A DNA stretch of 64,000 bases from Bacillus tianshenii (GCA_020524525.2 CP129018.1:1244115-1308114); one strand, 5' to 3'; positions 53,514 through 63,035 are shown, numbered from the stretch's first letter. A program made the numbers and translations. The notes: generated by a model not told the origin, from the sequence alone.

Positions 53514-55302
53514 ATTTCAATCAAAAGAGCAATGGAACAGCTTAAAGCGGCTACTTTCATACAGCAAGCCTTATAAAAAGCAAATTATCGGAGCGTTCTT
53601 CTTGTTGCTAGTCACAACCGCAGGACAGCTGGCAGGACCTTATTTCGTAAAAGTATTCATTGATGAATATTTAACACCAAATACGTTTCCTTTTCAACCG
53701 TTAGTATGGTTAGCGACTGCCTATTTAGTGACACATGTGATTAGCGTTTTTGCTGATTATTTCCAGCTGTATATTTTTCAAACGACTGCCCTTAAGGTAA
53801 TTCATGCCTTGCGTGAAGATGTGTTTAAACACGTTCATAAGCTTGGACTACGTTATTTTGACCAGACACCGACAGGCGCACTTGTCTCTCGTATTACAAA
53901 TGATACGGAGGCGATTAAAGAGTTATTTGTCAGTGTATTATCTACGTTTATGAAAAATATTGTTTTTCTTAGTGGGATTTTTGTAGCGATGTTTTTATTA
54001 AATGCTCGTTTAGCATTATTTACAATATTGTTGCTGCCGTTATTATACGGATTGATGGCGACATACAGGCGGTTAAGCTCTGTTTACTTCTATACGCTTC
54101 GGGAGCGATTAAGTCAATTAAATGCGAAGATGAGTGAGTCGCTTCAAGGGATGTCAATGGTTCAAATTTTCCACCAAGAAAAGCGTCTGCGCGATGAGTT
54201 TGCGGCGATTAATGATGCTCATTATGAAGCAGGAATGAAAGGTATTAAGCTGGACGGGCTGCTGTTAAGGCCTGCAGTTGACCTTTTATATTTGCTCGCC
54301 ATTATGTTAGTGCTTTCGTTTTTTGGATTTCAATCGTTTGAATCAGCTGTGGAAATTGGTGTCCTATACGCATTTATTAATTATTTAGAGCGTTTCTTTG
54401 AGCCTGTTAACCAAATGATGATGCGGTTGTCAATCTTACAGCAGGCACTCGTAGCAGGCACGCGTGTTTTTCAATTGTTAGATGAGGACGATTATGCACC
54501 TTCTTTTCAAGCTGGTAAGCAGACGATTACAGATGGAGAAATTGAGTTTCGGAATGTAAGCTTCTCCTATGACGGCAAGACAGATGTGTTGAAAAACATC
54601 TCATTTACCGCCAAACCTTCTCAAACCGTGGCGATTGTCGGGCATACAGGCAGTGGGAAAAGTTCGATTATCAATTTGCTTATGAATTTTTACCCTGGCT
54701 CTAGAGGAGAGATTTTAATTGATGGCGTCCCGCTTCAAAGCTTAAATGAGAAATCCTACCGTGACCAAGTCGGTCTCGTCTTACAGGATGCCTTTTTATT
54801 TGCGGGGACGATTGAAGATAATATTAAAATGTACAGTCATGATTTTGAGCGGAAAGATGTTAAGGAAGCAGCGGAGTTTGTACAAATTCATGACATGATT
54901 GAGAAGCTTCCGAATGGATATGAGTATGAGGTTAATGAAGGTGGAAGCACTTTCTCCAGCGGTCAGCGCCAGTTGATTTCATTTGCAAGAACGATGGTGA
55001 GAAAGCCAAAAATCTTAGTATTGGATGAAGCAACAGCGAATATTGATACAGAGACAGAGGAAAAAATACAAGCAGCATTAAAAAGGATGCGAAAAGGGCG
55101 GACGACGATTGCGATCGCGCACCGGTTATCAACCATTCAGGATGCTGATGAAATTATTGTTCTGCATCGGGGTGAGATCATTGAAAGAGGCACACATGAA
55201 CAGCTATTGCAAAAGAAAAATCAGTACTATCATATGTATTTAATGCAGCAAGGACAAAGCGAGGAGCTTGTACAGGAGTTTAAGGAAAGTAACATCCGCT
55301 GA
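53506..55302 (+). CDS. ABC exporter half, BmrD/YheH-like
   Basis: The protein has 598 residues from ATG 53506 (GGAGG eight bases upstream; ATG 53503 is possible). Six membrane helices precede an ATPase with Walker [10 protein letters not shown], Walker [13 protein letters not shown] with the canonical catalytic glutamate, and a non-canonical signature [19 protein letters not shown]. Complementary asymmetry with the upstream half (glutamate here, good LSGGQ there) is the hallmark of BmrCD-type heterodimers with one active ATP site. The eight-base overlap implies coupled translation. Confidence 0.92.
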   Translation: MSKFQSKEQWNSLKRLLSYSKPYKKQIIGAFFLLLVTTAGQLAGPYFVKVFIDEYLTPNTFPFQPLVWLATAYLVTHVISVFADYFQLYIFQTTALKVIHALREDVFKHVHKLGLRYFDQTPTGALVSRITNDTEAIKELFVSVLSTFMKNIVFLSGIFVAMFLLNARLALFTILLLPLLYGLMATYRRLSSVYFYTLRERLSQLNAKMSESLQGMSMVQIFHQEKRLRDEFAAINDAHYEAGMKGIKLDGLLLRPAVDLLYLLAIMLVLSFFGFQSFESAVEIGVLYAFINYLERFFEPVNQMMMRLSILQQALVAGTRVFQLLDEDDYAPSFQAGKQTITDGEIEFRNVSFSYDGKTDVLKNISFTAKPSQTVAIVGHTGSGKSSIINLLMNFYPGSRGEILIDGVPLQSLNEKSYRDQVGLVLQDAFLFAGTIEDNIKMYSHDFERKDVKEAAEFVQIHDMIEKLPNGYEYEVNEGGSTFSSGQRQLISFARTMVRKPKILVLDEATANIDTETEEKIQAALKRMRKGRTTIAIAHRLSTIQDADEIIVLHRGEIIERGTHEQLLQKKNQYYHMYLMQQGQSEELVQEFKESNIR

Positions 55303-55397
55303 CACAAAATCGTCAAAAAAAATGTTTCGATCTCTTTTTAGATACTTTGTTAGAATTAGATGGGGTTTATTATTTTAGTACAGCTGGAGCTGATGTA

Positions 55398-56105
55398 ATG
55401 ACTGAGGTTAATCTCTTCCTAGCCTTAGGGGCTGGGTTTCTTTCCTTTATATCGCCGTGCTGTCTTCCTTTGTATCCAGCATTTTTATCCTATATTACAG
55501 GGGTAAGCGTTTCAGAATTACAAAAAGAAAACGCCATGCTGCAAAGGCGGACAATGCTGCACACGATGTTTTTCTTGCTTGGCTTTTCGATTATCTTTTT
55601 AGCATTAGGGATGTCAACAAGCTATTTTGGGCAGCTTTTTACACGCTATGATGACTTAATCCGCCAAGTAGGCGCTATCTTGATTATTTTCTTCGGCTTT
55701 ATTGTTATCGGTGTTTTTAAGCCGGAATTTTTAATGAAAGACCGTAAAATTACGTTCAAAAATCGACCTTCAGGTTACCTCGGTTCACTTGTAATTGGGT
55801 TAGCGTTTGCTGCAGGTTGGACACCATGTACGGGGCCGATTCTAGCTGCGGTGCTTGCGATGAGCTTATCAAATCCAGGTTCAGGACTTCTATACATGCT
55901 CGCTTACACACTTGGCTTTGCGATTCCATTTTTCATCATGTCTTTCTTTATTGGAAAGATGCAATGGATTAAGCGTCATAATCATAAAATCATTCAAATT
56001 GGCGGATATTTAATGATTGTAATGGGTGTTTTCTTATTTTTTGATTGGATGACGAAGATTTCTTCTTATTTTATAAACCTTTTCGGTGGATTTACCGGGT
56101 TTTAG
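55398..56105 (+). CDS. ccdA: CcdA, thiol-disulfide transporter for cytochrome c biogenesis
   Basis: The protein has 235 residues and six membrane helices. The redox cysteines are in [19 protein letters not shown] and [19 protein letters not shown]. CcdA passes reducing power across the membrane for cytochrome c maturation and spore coat or cortex synthesis. ATG 55398 follows GGAG at eight bases; the open frame extends upstream without a site. Its place before yneI fits the Bacillus order, apart from the inserted gene at 56172. Confidence 0.94.
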   Translation: MTEVNLFLALGAGFLSFISPCCLPLYPAFLSYITGVSVSELQKENAMLQRRTMLHTMFFLLGFSIIFLALGMSTSYFGQLFTRYDDLIRQVGAILIIFFGFIVIGVFKPEFLMKDRKITFKNRPSGYLGSLVIGLAFAAGWTPCTGPILAAVLAMSLSNPGSGLLYMLAYTLGFAIPFFIMSFFIGKMQWIKRHNHKIIQIGGYLMIVMGVFLFFDWMTKISSYFINLFGGFTGF

Positions 56106-56171
56106 TGGGAACAGAGCTCATTCTATATTATAATGATAATGACACAAATGATGTTTGGAAGGGGAGAGGTT

Positions 56172-56597
56172 ATGAGGACGAATGATTTAATTTTAAGAAC
56201 AACGACAACGATGATCGCTTTTGTCATCCTTGCGTTTTCATTTTATTTGTTTTTAGCAGGGCATAACGCTCCTGGCGGCGGATTTATCGGCGGCTTAATG
56301 ACATCAGGAGCGCTTGTTCTTATGTACCTTACATATGGCTTTGGAACGATGAAACGAGTAATTAAGGTAAGCTTTCGTACCTTTATTCCTGTAGGGTTAA
56401 CGGTGGCTGTTGCGACTGCTATGGGCTCTTTTTTGTTTGGTGTGCCGTTTTTAAGTCATACATTTGCACATCTTCATCATGTACCGTTGCTTGGTGATGT
56501 TGAAGTGGCGACAGCGATGCTGTTTGACTTAGGTGTTTATTTAACGGTAGTTGGTGTCACGATGACCATCATCCTTTCAATTGCAGAAGATGTCTAA
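56172..56597 (+). CDS. MnhB/MrpB subunit of Na+/H+ antiporter, orphan
   Basis: The protein has 141 residues with four membrane helices. GHNAPGGGFIGGLMTSGALV is the MrpB/MnhB signature, and VEVATAMLFDLGVYLTVVGV is the second conserved block. MrpB normally works only inside a seven-subunit Mrp antiporter complex encoded by mrpABCDEFG, yet here it stands alone between ccdA and yneI. ATG 56172 follows GGGGAGAGG. It may supplement an Mrp complex encoded elsewhere, or be a relic of a translocation. Confidence 0.92.
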   Translation: MRTNDLILRTTTTMIAFVILAFSFYLFLAGHNAPGGGFIGGLMTSGALVLMYLTYGFGTMKRVIKVSFRTFIPVGLTVAVATAMGSFLFGVPFLSHTFAHLHHVPLLGDVEVATAMLFDLGVYLTVVGVTMTIILSIAEDV

Positions 56598-56605
56598 TCG
56601 ATTTG

Positions 56606-56636
56606 AAAAGTCGACAAGTTGTCGGCTTTTCTTTTT
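56606..56636 (+). terminator. Terminator after mrpB-like gene
   Basis: AAAAGTCGACA pairs with TGTCGGCTTTT, followed by CTTTTT. Confidence 0.82.
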
Positions 56637-56790
56637 GCTCTACAAAAAGAGACATTGCTATCCAAAGTTGGGCGACTATGTTACTATTATACTTAAGGTA
56701 ATAAGTATTTTTTATTATGATAATAAATTAGAAAAGTTTATATAGTAAGATGGGAATGCAAGCGGGGACTTGACATAAGGGGGATAATAA

Positions 56791-57150
56791 ATGGCGAAAA
56801 TTCTTGTAGTTGATGATGCGAAATTTATTCGGCTGACTTTATCTAATATTCTGGATAAAGGCGGGCATGTTGTGATTGGGCAGGCAGAAAATGGAGAAGA
56901 AGCGGTTGAGCTTTATAAACAGCTTCAACCGGATGTCGTTACATTGGATATTACCATGCCTATAATGGATGGGATTAGTGCCGTAAAAGAAATCAAAGGG
57001 TATGACAGCGACGCGGTCGTTGTGATGTGTTCAGCGATGGGGCAGCAGAAGCTTGTAGTTGAAGCGATTGAATCAGGCGCGAAAGATTTCATTGTAAAGC
57101 CATTTGATGAAACAAGAGTGCTCGACGCCATTGAGCGTGTGTTGCTATAA
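56791..57150 (+). CDS. yneI: YneI, CheY-like single-domain response regulator
   Basis: The protein has 119 residues, a single receiver domain: VDDAKFIRL, phospho-acceptor in TLDITMPIMDG, CSAMGQ and VKPFDE. No output domain is present. It lies next to ccdA in B. subtilis as well, where its role is not established. ATG 56791 follows AAGGGGGATAA. Confidence 0.93.
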   Translation: MAKILVVDDAKFIRLTLSNILDKGGHVVIGQAENGEEAVELYKQLQPDVVTLDITMPIMDGISAVKEIKGYDSDAVVVMCSAMGQQKLVVEAIESGAKDFIVKPFDETRVLDAIERVLL

Positions 57151-57159
57151 ATGAGATAA

Positions 57160-57202
57160 AGCCATTTAAGGACGAAAGTGGTCTTAAATGGTTTTCTTTT
57201 TT
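57160..57202 (+). terminator. Terminator of yneI
   Basis: CCATTTAAG pairs with CTTAAATGG with a GAAA-containing loop, followed by TTTTCTTTTTT. Confidence 0.82.
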
Positions 57203-57292
57203 GTGTTTTTTACAAGAAAAAGATGAAAAAACCGTTAAAAAACGTTATACTTTGAGTACACAATCATCATATTTGTAAGAAAAGAGTTGATG

Positions 57293-57796
57293 ATGATGTA
57301 TATTGTTTTAAGTTCAATCCTAGCCATTGTGATGGCGACACTTGCGATTTTTATCCGTATGAAAGCAGCAAAGAAACCAGCCACGGTTAAGAAGATTATT
57401 TTACCACCTGTTTTTATGAGTACAGGAGCGTTAATGTTTTTCGTTCCAATGTTTCAAGTAACGCTTTCTCAAGTGTTAGAGGCATTGAGTGTGGGTGCGC
57501 TCTTTTCCATTGTACTAATCAAAACATCGAAGTTTGAAATAAAAGAGGGTCAAATTTATTTAAAACGCTCAAAAGCATTTATGTTTATTTTATTTGGTTT
57601 GCTCATTTTTCGGATAATCTTAAAAACAATACTTGGACATTATATTCCATTTGGAGAAACAAGCGGAATGTTCTTTCTGCTCGCATTCGGGATGATTGTG
57701 CCATGGCGGGCAGCGATGTATATTAGTTATCGTAAAATGGAAAAGCAGCTTCATGCGGAACAAACAAACGAAAAAAACCTCGTCAAAACCCATTAA
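57293..57796 (+). CDS. yneJ: YneJ/CcdC-family membrane protein
   Basis: The protein has 168 residues and about five membrane helices, with the CcdC pattern ILPPVFMSTGALMFFVPMFQ and GMFFLLAFGMIVPWRAAMYI. In B. subtilis the gene follows ccdA and yneI and is called yneJ/ccdC, although a role in cytochrome c synthesis was not needed there. Three ATG codons in a row (57290, 57293, 57296) follow AAAGAG; the middle one is chosen for spacing. Its 3' end overlaps a terminator shared with yneK. Confidence 0.9.
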   Translation: MMYIVLSSILAIVMATLAIFIRMKAAKKPATVKKIILPPVFMSTGALMFFVPMFQVTLSQVLEALSVGALFSIVLIKTSKFEIKEGQIYLKRSKAFMFILFGLLIFRIILKTILGHYIPFGETSGMFFLLAFGMIVPWRAAMYISYRKMEKQLHAEQTNEKNLVKTH

Positions 57797-57816
57797 TCGG
57801 GATGACGAGGTTTTTT
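57775..57816. terminator. Bidirectional terminator
   Basis: AAACCTCGTC pairs with GACGAGGTTT, with A and T runs on both sides, between convergent genes. Confidence 0.85.
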
Positions 57817-57822
57817 GCTCTA

Positions 57823-58248
57823 TTAAAATAATGCTTTGTATGGAGTAAGATCAACGTGCTTCTCTTCAAGCCTTTTGATTAAAAATTTATGATCCCGTTT
57901 TGGTGTGGCAATAATATAACCACGAATCACTAAATCTTGAGTAATCGTTGTTGCCTTTTCTTTAAGCGCTAATTCTCCAATTTTGCCGGCAATCTTTTGC
58001 CGCGCGACATCTCGGAATAATTCCGGAACAGGCTGCACCAATTCTTCTAAGAAAGCCTTTTGCTCTTCTGGCCATAGCGCTCTTGTTTTATCAACATAAT
58101 ACTCTTCCCAATCTAGGATGGATTTGCCGTCTTCTTTTGGCAGACGTTTCAAAAACTTGCGAAACATAAAATAACCGCCAATCGCAAGGGACCCTGCAAG
58201 AAATACGACCCAAAATAAAATAAACCACATAAACCAACCTGACAGCAT
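57823..58248 (-). CDS. yneK: YneK, DUF2621 family
   Basis: The protein has 141 residues: one membrane helix near the N-terminus (about 8-28), then a soluble domain with DWEEYYVDKTRALWPEEQKA and LFRDVARQKIAGKIGELALK. ATG 58248 follows AAGAGGTGATAGAG. The family is typical of Bacillus, and the gene follows yneJ as in B. subtilis. Its role is unknown. Confidence 0.9.
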   Translation of the reverse strand: MLSGWFMWFILFWVVFLAGSLAIGGYFMFRKFLKRLPKEDGKSILDWEEYYVDKTRALWPEEQKAFLEELVQPVPELFRDVARQKIAGKIGELALKEKATTITQDLVIRGYIIATPKRDHKFLIKRLEEKHVDLTPYKALF

Positions 58249-58411
58249 CTCTATCACCTCTTAACTCTTCCCAAAAACATTTCTGTCCTTTTATTTTAAC
58301 AGGTTATGTCGGAAACATAAACGGAAAGTACAACACTTTCAAGTGCATCAAAAGATTACCAAGCAATTTGTCTTCAAGTCAAGGTAAAGCTATCGGTAAG
58401 GAGGCGAGGAA

Positions 58412-58558
58412 ATGACGAACAAAAAGAAGCGTGAAAATCATAATGGCAGTCAAAAAGGCAAATCGTACAGTGAAGCAGTTACTGGAAACAACGTCATTGC
58501 AAAAGAAGAATTAGAAAAAGCGATTCATCCAACACGGACAAAAATGAGTGACGGATAA
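58412..58558 (+). CDS. Small basic protein, possibly spore-associated
   Basis: The product has 48 residues, strongly polar (MTNKKKRENHNGSQKGKSYS at the start, PTRTKMSDG at the end) and without a membrane helix. ATG 58412 follows AAGGAGGCGAGG, an excellent ribosome site, and a terminator overlaps the stop. Its size, composition and place after yneK recall minor small acid-soluble spore proteins (sspP/sspO lie near here in B. subtilis), but the sequence does not match them clearly. Confidence 0.65.
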   Translation: MTNKKKRENHNGSQKGKSYSEAVTGNNVIAKEELEKAIHPTRTKMSDG

Positions 58559-58587
58559 AAAGGACAAGGCAAATGCCTGTCCTTTTT
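58557..58587. terminator. Bidirectional terminator
   Basis: AAAAAGGACA with GGC/GCC inside pairs with TGTCCTTTTT. It ends both the small gene and the restriction gene. Confidence 0.85.
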
Positions 58588-59872
58588 ACCGTTTTGTTAC
58601 GTTTGCAATCCATTCCATCCATTTCAGAACAGTTTGTGCTCTTCTAAAGTAGGTTGATTCGGAGCCAATCGCTACTTGTTCTTCTTTCATAATTTCGACA
58701 ACACGTTCTTTTGGAAGCTTTTGCAACGGAGCCCATTCAGAAAAAACACGGTTAAAAACAGGCTGTTCAAATATCGTTTGGATTAATGTAATATATTTTT
58801 GCTTATATGGCTTGCTCATAATTGCTTGCCCGTGCGTAGTGAGGGAGAATGAAATACCATCATTCGTTCGTCGCTTATCAATTAAGCGTAAATAACGACC
58901 GATGCTTGTGTAATAATCAGTCTGTCTTGGAGTAAAATCATAATTCTCTGTTATTTCTTCCTTTGTAAGCGGCTGTTTGTATAATAAGCCAAGCAAATCA
59001 ACAACACGCTCGAACTTATCAGCTTGTGGAAACGGAGCGTTGTCAGGCTCAGCCTGCGGTGTTATCGATTTAGCTAGCTCAGTGAGTTCAGCGAAAGTAA
59101 TTGTCTCTGCATCGATCATATAGTGATGTTCTTGAACTAAGCGGAGCGAATCAAATTGTTTTTCATCATCAAATGAATAGACAAAGAAGCTGAATATATC
59201 ATTTGAATGAGTAAAAAAAATCGGATGAATCGGTTTGTCTATACGGCTTCGCCACACTCGATAAGGATAAAATAATTGCCGAATGTTAAAGTCTGTTGTT
59301 TTTTCTTTTTTCGCCTCTGTGAGGATGAAGGCTTGTTTGCTTTCATAGCCGCCGTCAACTTCAATTTGTGCTCCTTGGACTGAAATAGGCAGAGTGCCAG
59401 ATTCATTTGTTTTCATGTTAAACTGAAAGCTCTTTGAACCCATTCGACCGGATACCGTTGGAAACAGGTGTTCATTTGTCTTTAAGCCAAGTAAATCATG
59501 AAACATTCCACTTACGTGTGCTGCGTGAAGTGCTGCACTTTCTGAATATAAGTCATCATGTTGAAGTGTTTCGATATAAGCAGGCATTGAAACACGTGTT
59601 GGTGCTACGTTCTGATAGCGAACGCTTTCAAACAAGTGAAATGGCCCAATAAGATATTCAGAGCGGGATAAAGGAAGAATCCCAAGCTTATATAACTTAA
59701 AGATATTTGGCAGGTTTGTATAATGATCGAACTTACACATTAAGCGCGGTTCGCGCTCCTTGCGGATATCAGCAGCTTTGATACGAAAGAAACCGTCGCA
59801 CTTAATCGCATTGATAATGTCGTATCGCTCAAATAAAATCTCCCACGCCGTATCATTTTTCGTTTTGGCCAT
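58586..59872 (-). CDS. Type II restriction endonuclease (partner of adjacent methylase)
   Basis: The protein has 428 residues. A PD-(D/E)xK nuclease core is likely at about 175-200: QIEVDGGYESKQAFILTEAK contains an aspartate followed by E-x-K at the usual distance. The N-terminal part has a possible helix-turn-helix, and the C-terminal third is helical (PLTKEEITENYDFTPRQTDY resembles another). The ATG at 59872 overlaps the methylase stop by about 20 bases. The role as the cutting partner is inferred from this linkage and the motif. The recognition site cannot be read. Confidence 0.78.
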   Translation of the reverse strand: MAKTKNDTAWEILFERYDIINAIKCDGFFRIKAADIRKEREPRLMCKFDHYTNLPNIFKLYKLGILPLSRSEYLIGPFHLFESVRYQNVAPTRVSMPAYIETLQHDDLYSESAALHAAHVSGMFHDLLGLKTNEHLFPTVSGRMGSKSFQFNMKTNESGTLPISVQGAQIEVDGGYESKQAFILTEAKKEKTTDFNIRQLFYPYRVWRSRIDKPIHPIFFTHSNDIFSFFVYSFDDEKQFDSLRLVQEHHYMIDAETITFAELTELAKSITPQAEPDNAPFPQADKFERVVDLLGLLYKQPLTKEEITENYDFTPRQTDYYTSIGRYLRLIDKRRTNDGISFSLTTHGQAIMSKPYKQKYITLIQTIFEQPVFNRVFSEWAPLQKLPKERVVEIMKEEQVAIGSESTYFRRAQTVLKWMEWIANVTKR

Positions 59873-60710
59873 CAAAGATCACCACGGCTTCTGGTATTTT
59901 TCCGCGTGCGCTTCCTTTTGAATTAATGCTTCGTGATGCCTGCACAGTTTCAATGTGGAAGTCTTTATACAGCTCTTGGATAAATGGTGTATACGAATTT
60001 GAAAGCATCACCGTACAGCCGCGTTCTGCAAGTTTGACGAAGCAGTCACGGAGTCGCACTTGTTCTTCTTTACCAAAGCCGCCTTGCGCATAGCTTGTGA
60101 ATGAAGAGGTTTCATTTAATGGGTCATACGGTGGATCGAAATATACGAAATCTCCGCGTTTAGCACTTGTTACCGCTTCTTCGAAATCTGTATTTGTTAT
60201 TTTAAACTGAATTGAATTTAAATACGTACTAACCGCGCGTAACACGTCTTCATTCACAATATTTGGATTTTTGTATTTTCCAAATGGGACATTGAACTGA
60301 CCCTTAGAATTAACGCGGTATAAGCCGTTAAAGCATGTTTTATTTAAATATAAAATCCTGGCAGCACGCTCCACGTCCGAAAGCTTTGTGATCTTTTCGG
60401 AGCGGTCCCATGCCCGAATTTCATAGTAGTATTCTTTCTCATGGTGCTCAGCATGAAAGCGTAACTGTTCAACTAGCTCGGTAACGTTGTCTTTAATCGT
60501 TTCATAAACGTTTACAAGCTGTTCATTCACATCATTTATAAACGCCTTCTCTGGCATTAAATCAAACAGTACAGCCCCTGCACCGACGAACGGCTCATAA
60601 TAATCTTCATATTGTGTTGGGAAATACTCACGAAGCACCGGGAGAAGCTGTCGCTTCCCGCCTGCCCATTTCAAAAACGGCTGCACATTCTTTTGCTGAC
60701 ATTCATTCAT
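59853..60710 (-). CDS. DNA adenine methylase (Dam/DpnM-like, class D12)
   Basis: The protein has 285 residues. The SAM motif is FLKWAGGKRQLLPVL, followed by YEPFVGAGAVLFD, the catalytic DPPY in GDFVYFDPPYDPLNETSSFT, and the VMLSNSYTPFI strand. This is the alpha class of N6-adenine methylases, which includes GATC enzymes, although other sites occur. It protects host DNA from the linked endonuclease. ATG 60710 follows GGGGTGAAC. The gene pair is inserted between the yneK region and tRNA-Sec. Confidence 0.93.
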   Translation of the reverse strand: MNECQQKNVQPFLKWAGGKRQLLPVLREYFPTQYEDYYEPFVGAGAVLFDLMPEKAFINDVNEQLVNVYETIKDNVTELVEQLRFHAEHHEKEYYYEIRAWDRSEKITKLSDVERAARILYLNKTCFNGLYRVNSKGQFNVPFGKYKNPNIVNEDVLRAVSTYLNSIQFKITNTDFEEAVTSAKRGDFVYFDPPYDPLNETSSFTSYAQGGFGKEEQVRLRDCFVKLAERGCTVMLSNSYTPFIQELYKDFHIETVQASRSINSKGSARGKIPEAVVIFDGQNEK

Positions 60711-60733
60711 CTTATGTTCACCCCTAAATTAAC

Positions 60734-60747
60734 AAAACGTACGTTCG
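60734..60747. promoter_or_regulatory. LexA-box-like site upstream of the R-M operon
   Basis: On the minus strand CGAACGTACGTTTT matches the Bacillus LexA consensus CGAACRNRYGTTYC in all but the last position. It lies 24 bases before the methylase start. A TATACT about 20 bases further upstream could be the -10 box. Confidence 0.5.
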
Positions 60748-60845
60748 AATTTATGTTCAGTATACAATAGATACTTTATATGTAACAGGAGAAATAAAAA
60801 AACACTGCATTGAGAGCAGTGGCTGAGGCAATATTTTATGTATGT

Positions 60846-60943
60846 TGGCGGGACTGTGTGGGAATCGAACCCACCGGAGACGGCACGCGCCTCCCAGGAC
60901 GGTTTTGAAGACCGCGGAGTGCACCAGCAACCCAACCAGCCCC
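60846..60943 (-). tRNA. selC: tRNA-Sec (anticodon UCA)
   Basis: The 98-base gene reads GGGGCTGG at the 5' end and CAGTCCCGCCA at the 3' end, giving a long acceptor stem with G73 and an encoded CCA. The anticodon loop is CTTCAAA with TCA at 60906-60908, closed by a GCGGT/ACCGT stem. A long variable arm (about 20 bases, GGGAGGC...GCCGTCTCC) and a standard T arm (GTGGG-TTCGATT-CCCAC) follow. These traits fit tRNA-Sec. It is charged with serine, converted to selenocysteine, and delivered to UGA codons by SelB, whose gene starts 2.6 kb away. Confidence 0.94.
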
Positions 60944-61121
60944 ATCATATTTTGTCACCTAAAACATTATAGTCATTTTTTGAAATAGATGCAACCAATC
61001 GTTGTTTCACTTCGTTAAATATTGAAGCAAAATAATTACTTTAAAATTGGTTAAATTGTTAATAGGTGTTATAATCATCGTTGTAAAATGGTTATATTTG
61101 TTAACTAGAGGAGGAACAACA

Positions 61122-63032
61122 TTGAGAAGGGGTAAAAGCATCTTTTCAGCTCTATTCGCCGCACTACTCGCTGTTCATTTTTCTGCTATACCTGTTTCAG
61201 CCAATACAGAGGTGGTTGAACAGAGAAAGACAGTAAAAGAGATGAACGATATGATCGTGAAAGTGGACGGGGAAACAGTAGACTTTCAGGATGTCGAGCC
61301 GATTATTGAAAACCAACGTACATTAGTACCGTTGCGAGCAATTTTTGAAGCGATGGGCGCGACTGTTGATTGGAATAAAGAAGAACAAACGATTTATGCG
61401 ACAAGAAAAAACGAAACAGTACAGCTTGCGATTGATTCACCAATTGCTTTTACAAGTGGACAAGAGGTTTTGTTAGACGTTCCGGCTAAGCTGTATAAAG
61501 AACGTACAATGGTGCCGCTTCGGTTTGTTGGTGAAGCATTTGGCGGCATTGTTGATTTTGATGGAAAGAATCGTACGATTACAATCAGTTTATCGAAAGA
61601 ACAAGTAATCGAGCTGACAGAAGCCTCGTTTTATTTAAATGGGGAGCAGCTTTCTTTTCAAACACCACCAATTTTTAAAGGTGGGCGAAATTATATTACG
61701 CTTGAGTCGGTATTAAATGCGCTTGACAGTGAGATCTATTGGACAAAAGAAGAGGAAAAAATCCATATTCAATTTGACGGAGCAAGCATGGATTTGTTTG
61801 TCGGACAAAATATAGCTTTTATGGATGAAGAGTTTATTCACCTGACTGCTTTTCCGATTGAACAATACGGAGTCGTAATGGTGCCGATTCGATTAATTAC
61901 GGAAGCATTCGGAGGTACAGCCCATTACATTAAAGAAACCGAAGAAACACACCTTTACGTAAATCGTGCCAAGTTTAAAACGGCTTTTTTAGAAAAAGAG
62001 CAGGCCGAAATAATTACACCTTCCCCTGTGCCTAATGCACGTCTTGTTGGAGACCGTCGCCTGATGGTAAGCGATAATCCTGAAATCTTAAAGGAAAGCA
62101 CCATTCCACATGATGATGTGACACTTTGGCATGATGAAGTTAAGACAACAGAAAGTGAAATGGATCATCGTATATTCGGATGGCATATTAATAAATTAGG
62201 TGAAAGGGTCAACGTCGGAATTACAATAGAAAATTTATCCACGACAAATGACCTTGAATTAAAAGGATTGAAAGGTGTCAACCGGACAAGTGCAAATGGT
62301 TGGTCGAACTATGATGTTGGGCTTCCTGTAGCTGAAAGTGTCTTAAGCAACAAGTTAACGAGCATTAACATGAAGGATACGGTTGTGAAAGCTGGCGAAA
62401 CAGCTGTGATTCAAGCTTTTGGGATTGAAAAAGATTATTTGCTTGGATTTGTTGATGATTTTACCGTCGTGAAAGCAAATGGAAGCGGGGAAATGAAATA
62501 TGTTGTCCGCACGGTTCTAAGCCGCTCGGTAGATGATTTACATACGATTAAGAAGGAGCCAGTTGAGCTTGATCGGGCAAACCCTCACCCGCGTGGAACT
62601 TGGCGTGCTTCAGAAATTGAAACAGAGCTGCCAGTGTATGAAGCAGGAACAAAAGAGGTTGCTTACAGCATTTCAAATGGGAAAACAGACAACTTACTGT
62701 CAGAAATTGAGTCCCTTGGTGGTGATCCGAGTAAGGTCATAAAAAACAGCGGTCATTACGGAATTATTTATAAGATAAAAATTCCTGTTCAAAATGTAAC
62801 AGGAGAAGAACGGACAGTAAGAGTGCGAATTGGCGGCCGAGGCGGCTTGTATAATGGAGCAGTGAAAACAGATGACGGTGTTTTCATAACGCCGGTGCTT
62901 GAGCCGATGCGTGAAGTCGCTAATGTGAAGGATTATGTAATTAATGGCCGGAATGAAGTGATTGAATTAGAAGTGATGCACGCAGGTGGTGCAGCACTTG
63001 CAATGGCTGTGGATATTATAACTATAAAGTAA
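61122..63032 (+). CDS. Large secreted stalk-domain (copper amine oxidase N-terminal-like) protein
   Basis: The protein has 636 residues from TTG 61122, which follows GGAGG at seven bases; upstream codons lack a site. A signal peptide ends IPVSANTEV. Two stalk modules follow: IIENQRTLVPLRAIFEAMGA with KERTMVPLRFVGEAFGGIVD, then a second with GVVMVPIRLITEAFGGTAHY. The C-terminal 300 residues are a beta-rich domain (GWHINKLGERVNVGITIENL, VRIGGRGGLYNGAVKTD) that I do not recognise. It is probably attached to the wall or to a copper/peptidoglycan ligand. Confidence 0.82.
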   Translation: MRRGKSIFSALFAALLAVHFSAIPVSANTEVVEQRKTVKEMNDMIVKVDGETVDFQDVEPIIENQRTLVPLRAIFEAMGATVDWNKEEQTIYATRKNETVQLAIDSPIAFTSGQEVLLDVPAKLYKERTMVPLRFVGEAFGGIVDFDGKNRTITISLSKEQVIELTEASFYLNGEQLSFQTPPIFKGGRNYITLESVLNALDSEIYWTKEEEKIHIQFDGASMDLFVGQNIAFMDEEFIHLTAFPIEQYGVVMVPIRLITEAFGGTAHYIKETEETHLYVNRAKFKTAFLEKEQAEIITPSPVPNARLVGDRRLMVSDNPEILKESTIPHDDVTLWHDEVKTTESEMDHRIFGWHINKLGERVNVGITIENLSTTNDLELKGLKGVNRTSANGWSNYDVGLPVAESVLSNKLTSINMKDTVVKAGETAVIQAFGIEKDYLLGFVDDFTVVKANGSGEMKYVVRTVLSRSVDDLHTIKKEPVELDRANPHPRGTWRASEIETELPVYEAGTKEVAYSISNGKTDNLLSEIESLGGDPSKVIKNSGHYGIIYKIKIPVQNVTGEERTVRVRIGGRGGLYNGAVKTDDGVFITPVLEPMREVANVKDYVINGRNEVIELEVMHAGGAALAMAVDIITIK

Positions 63033-63035
63033 TGA

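Noticed and set aside
60729-60948. Two overlapping minus-strand ORFs across the tRNA-Sec gene
   Set aside because: They read through the tRNA, which fully explains the conserved sequence.
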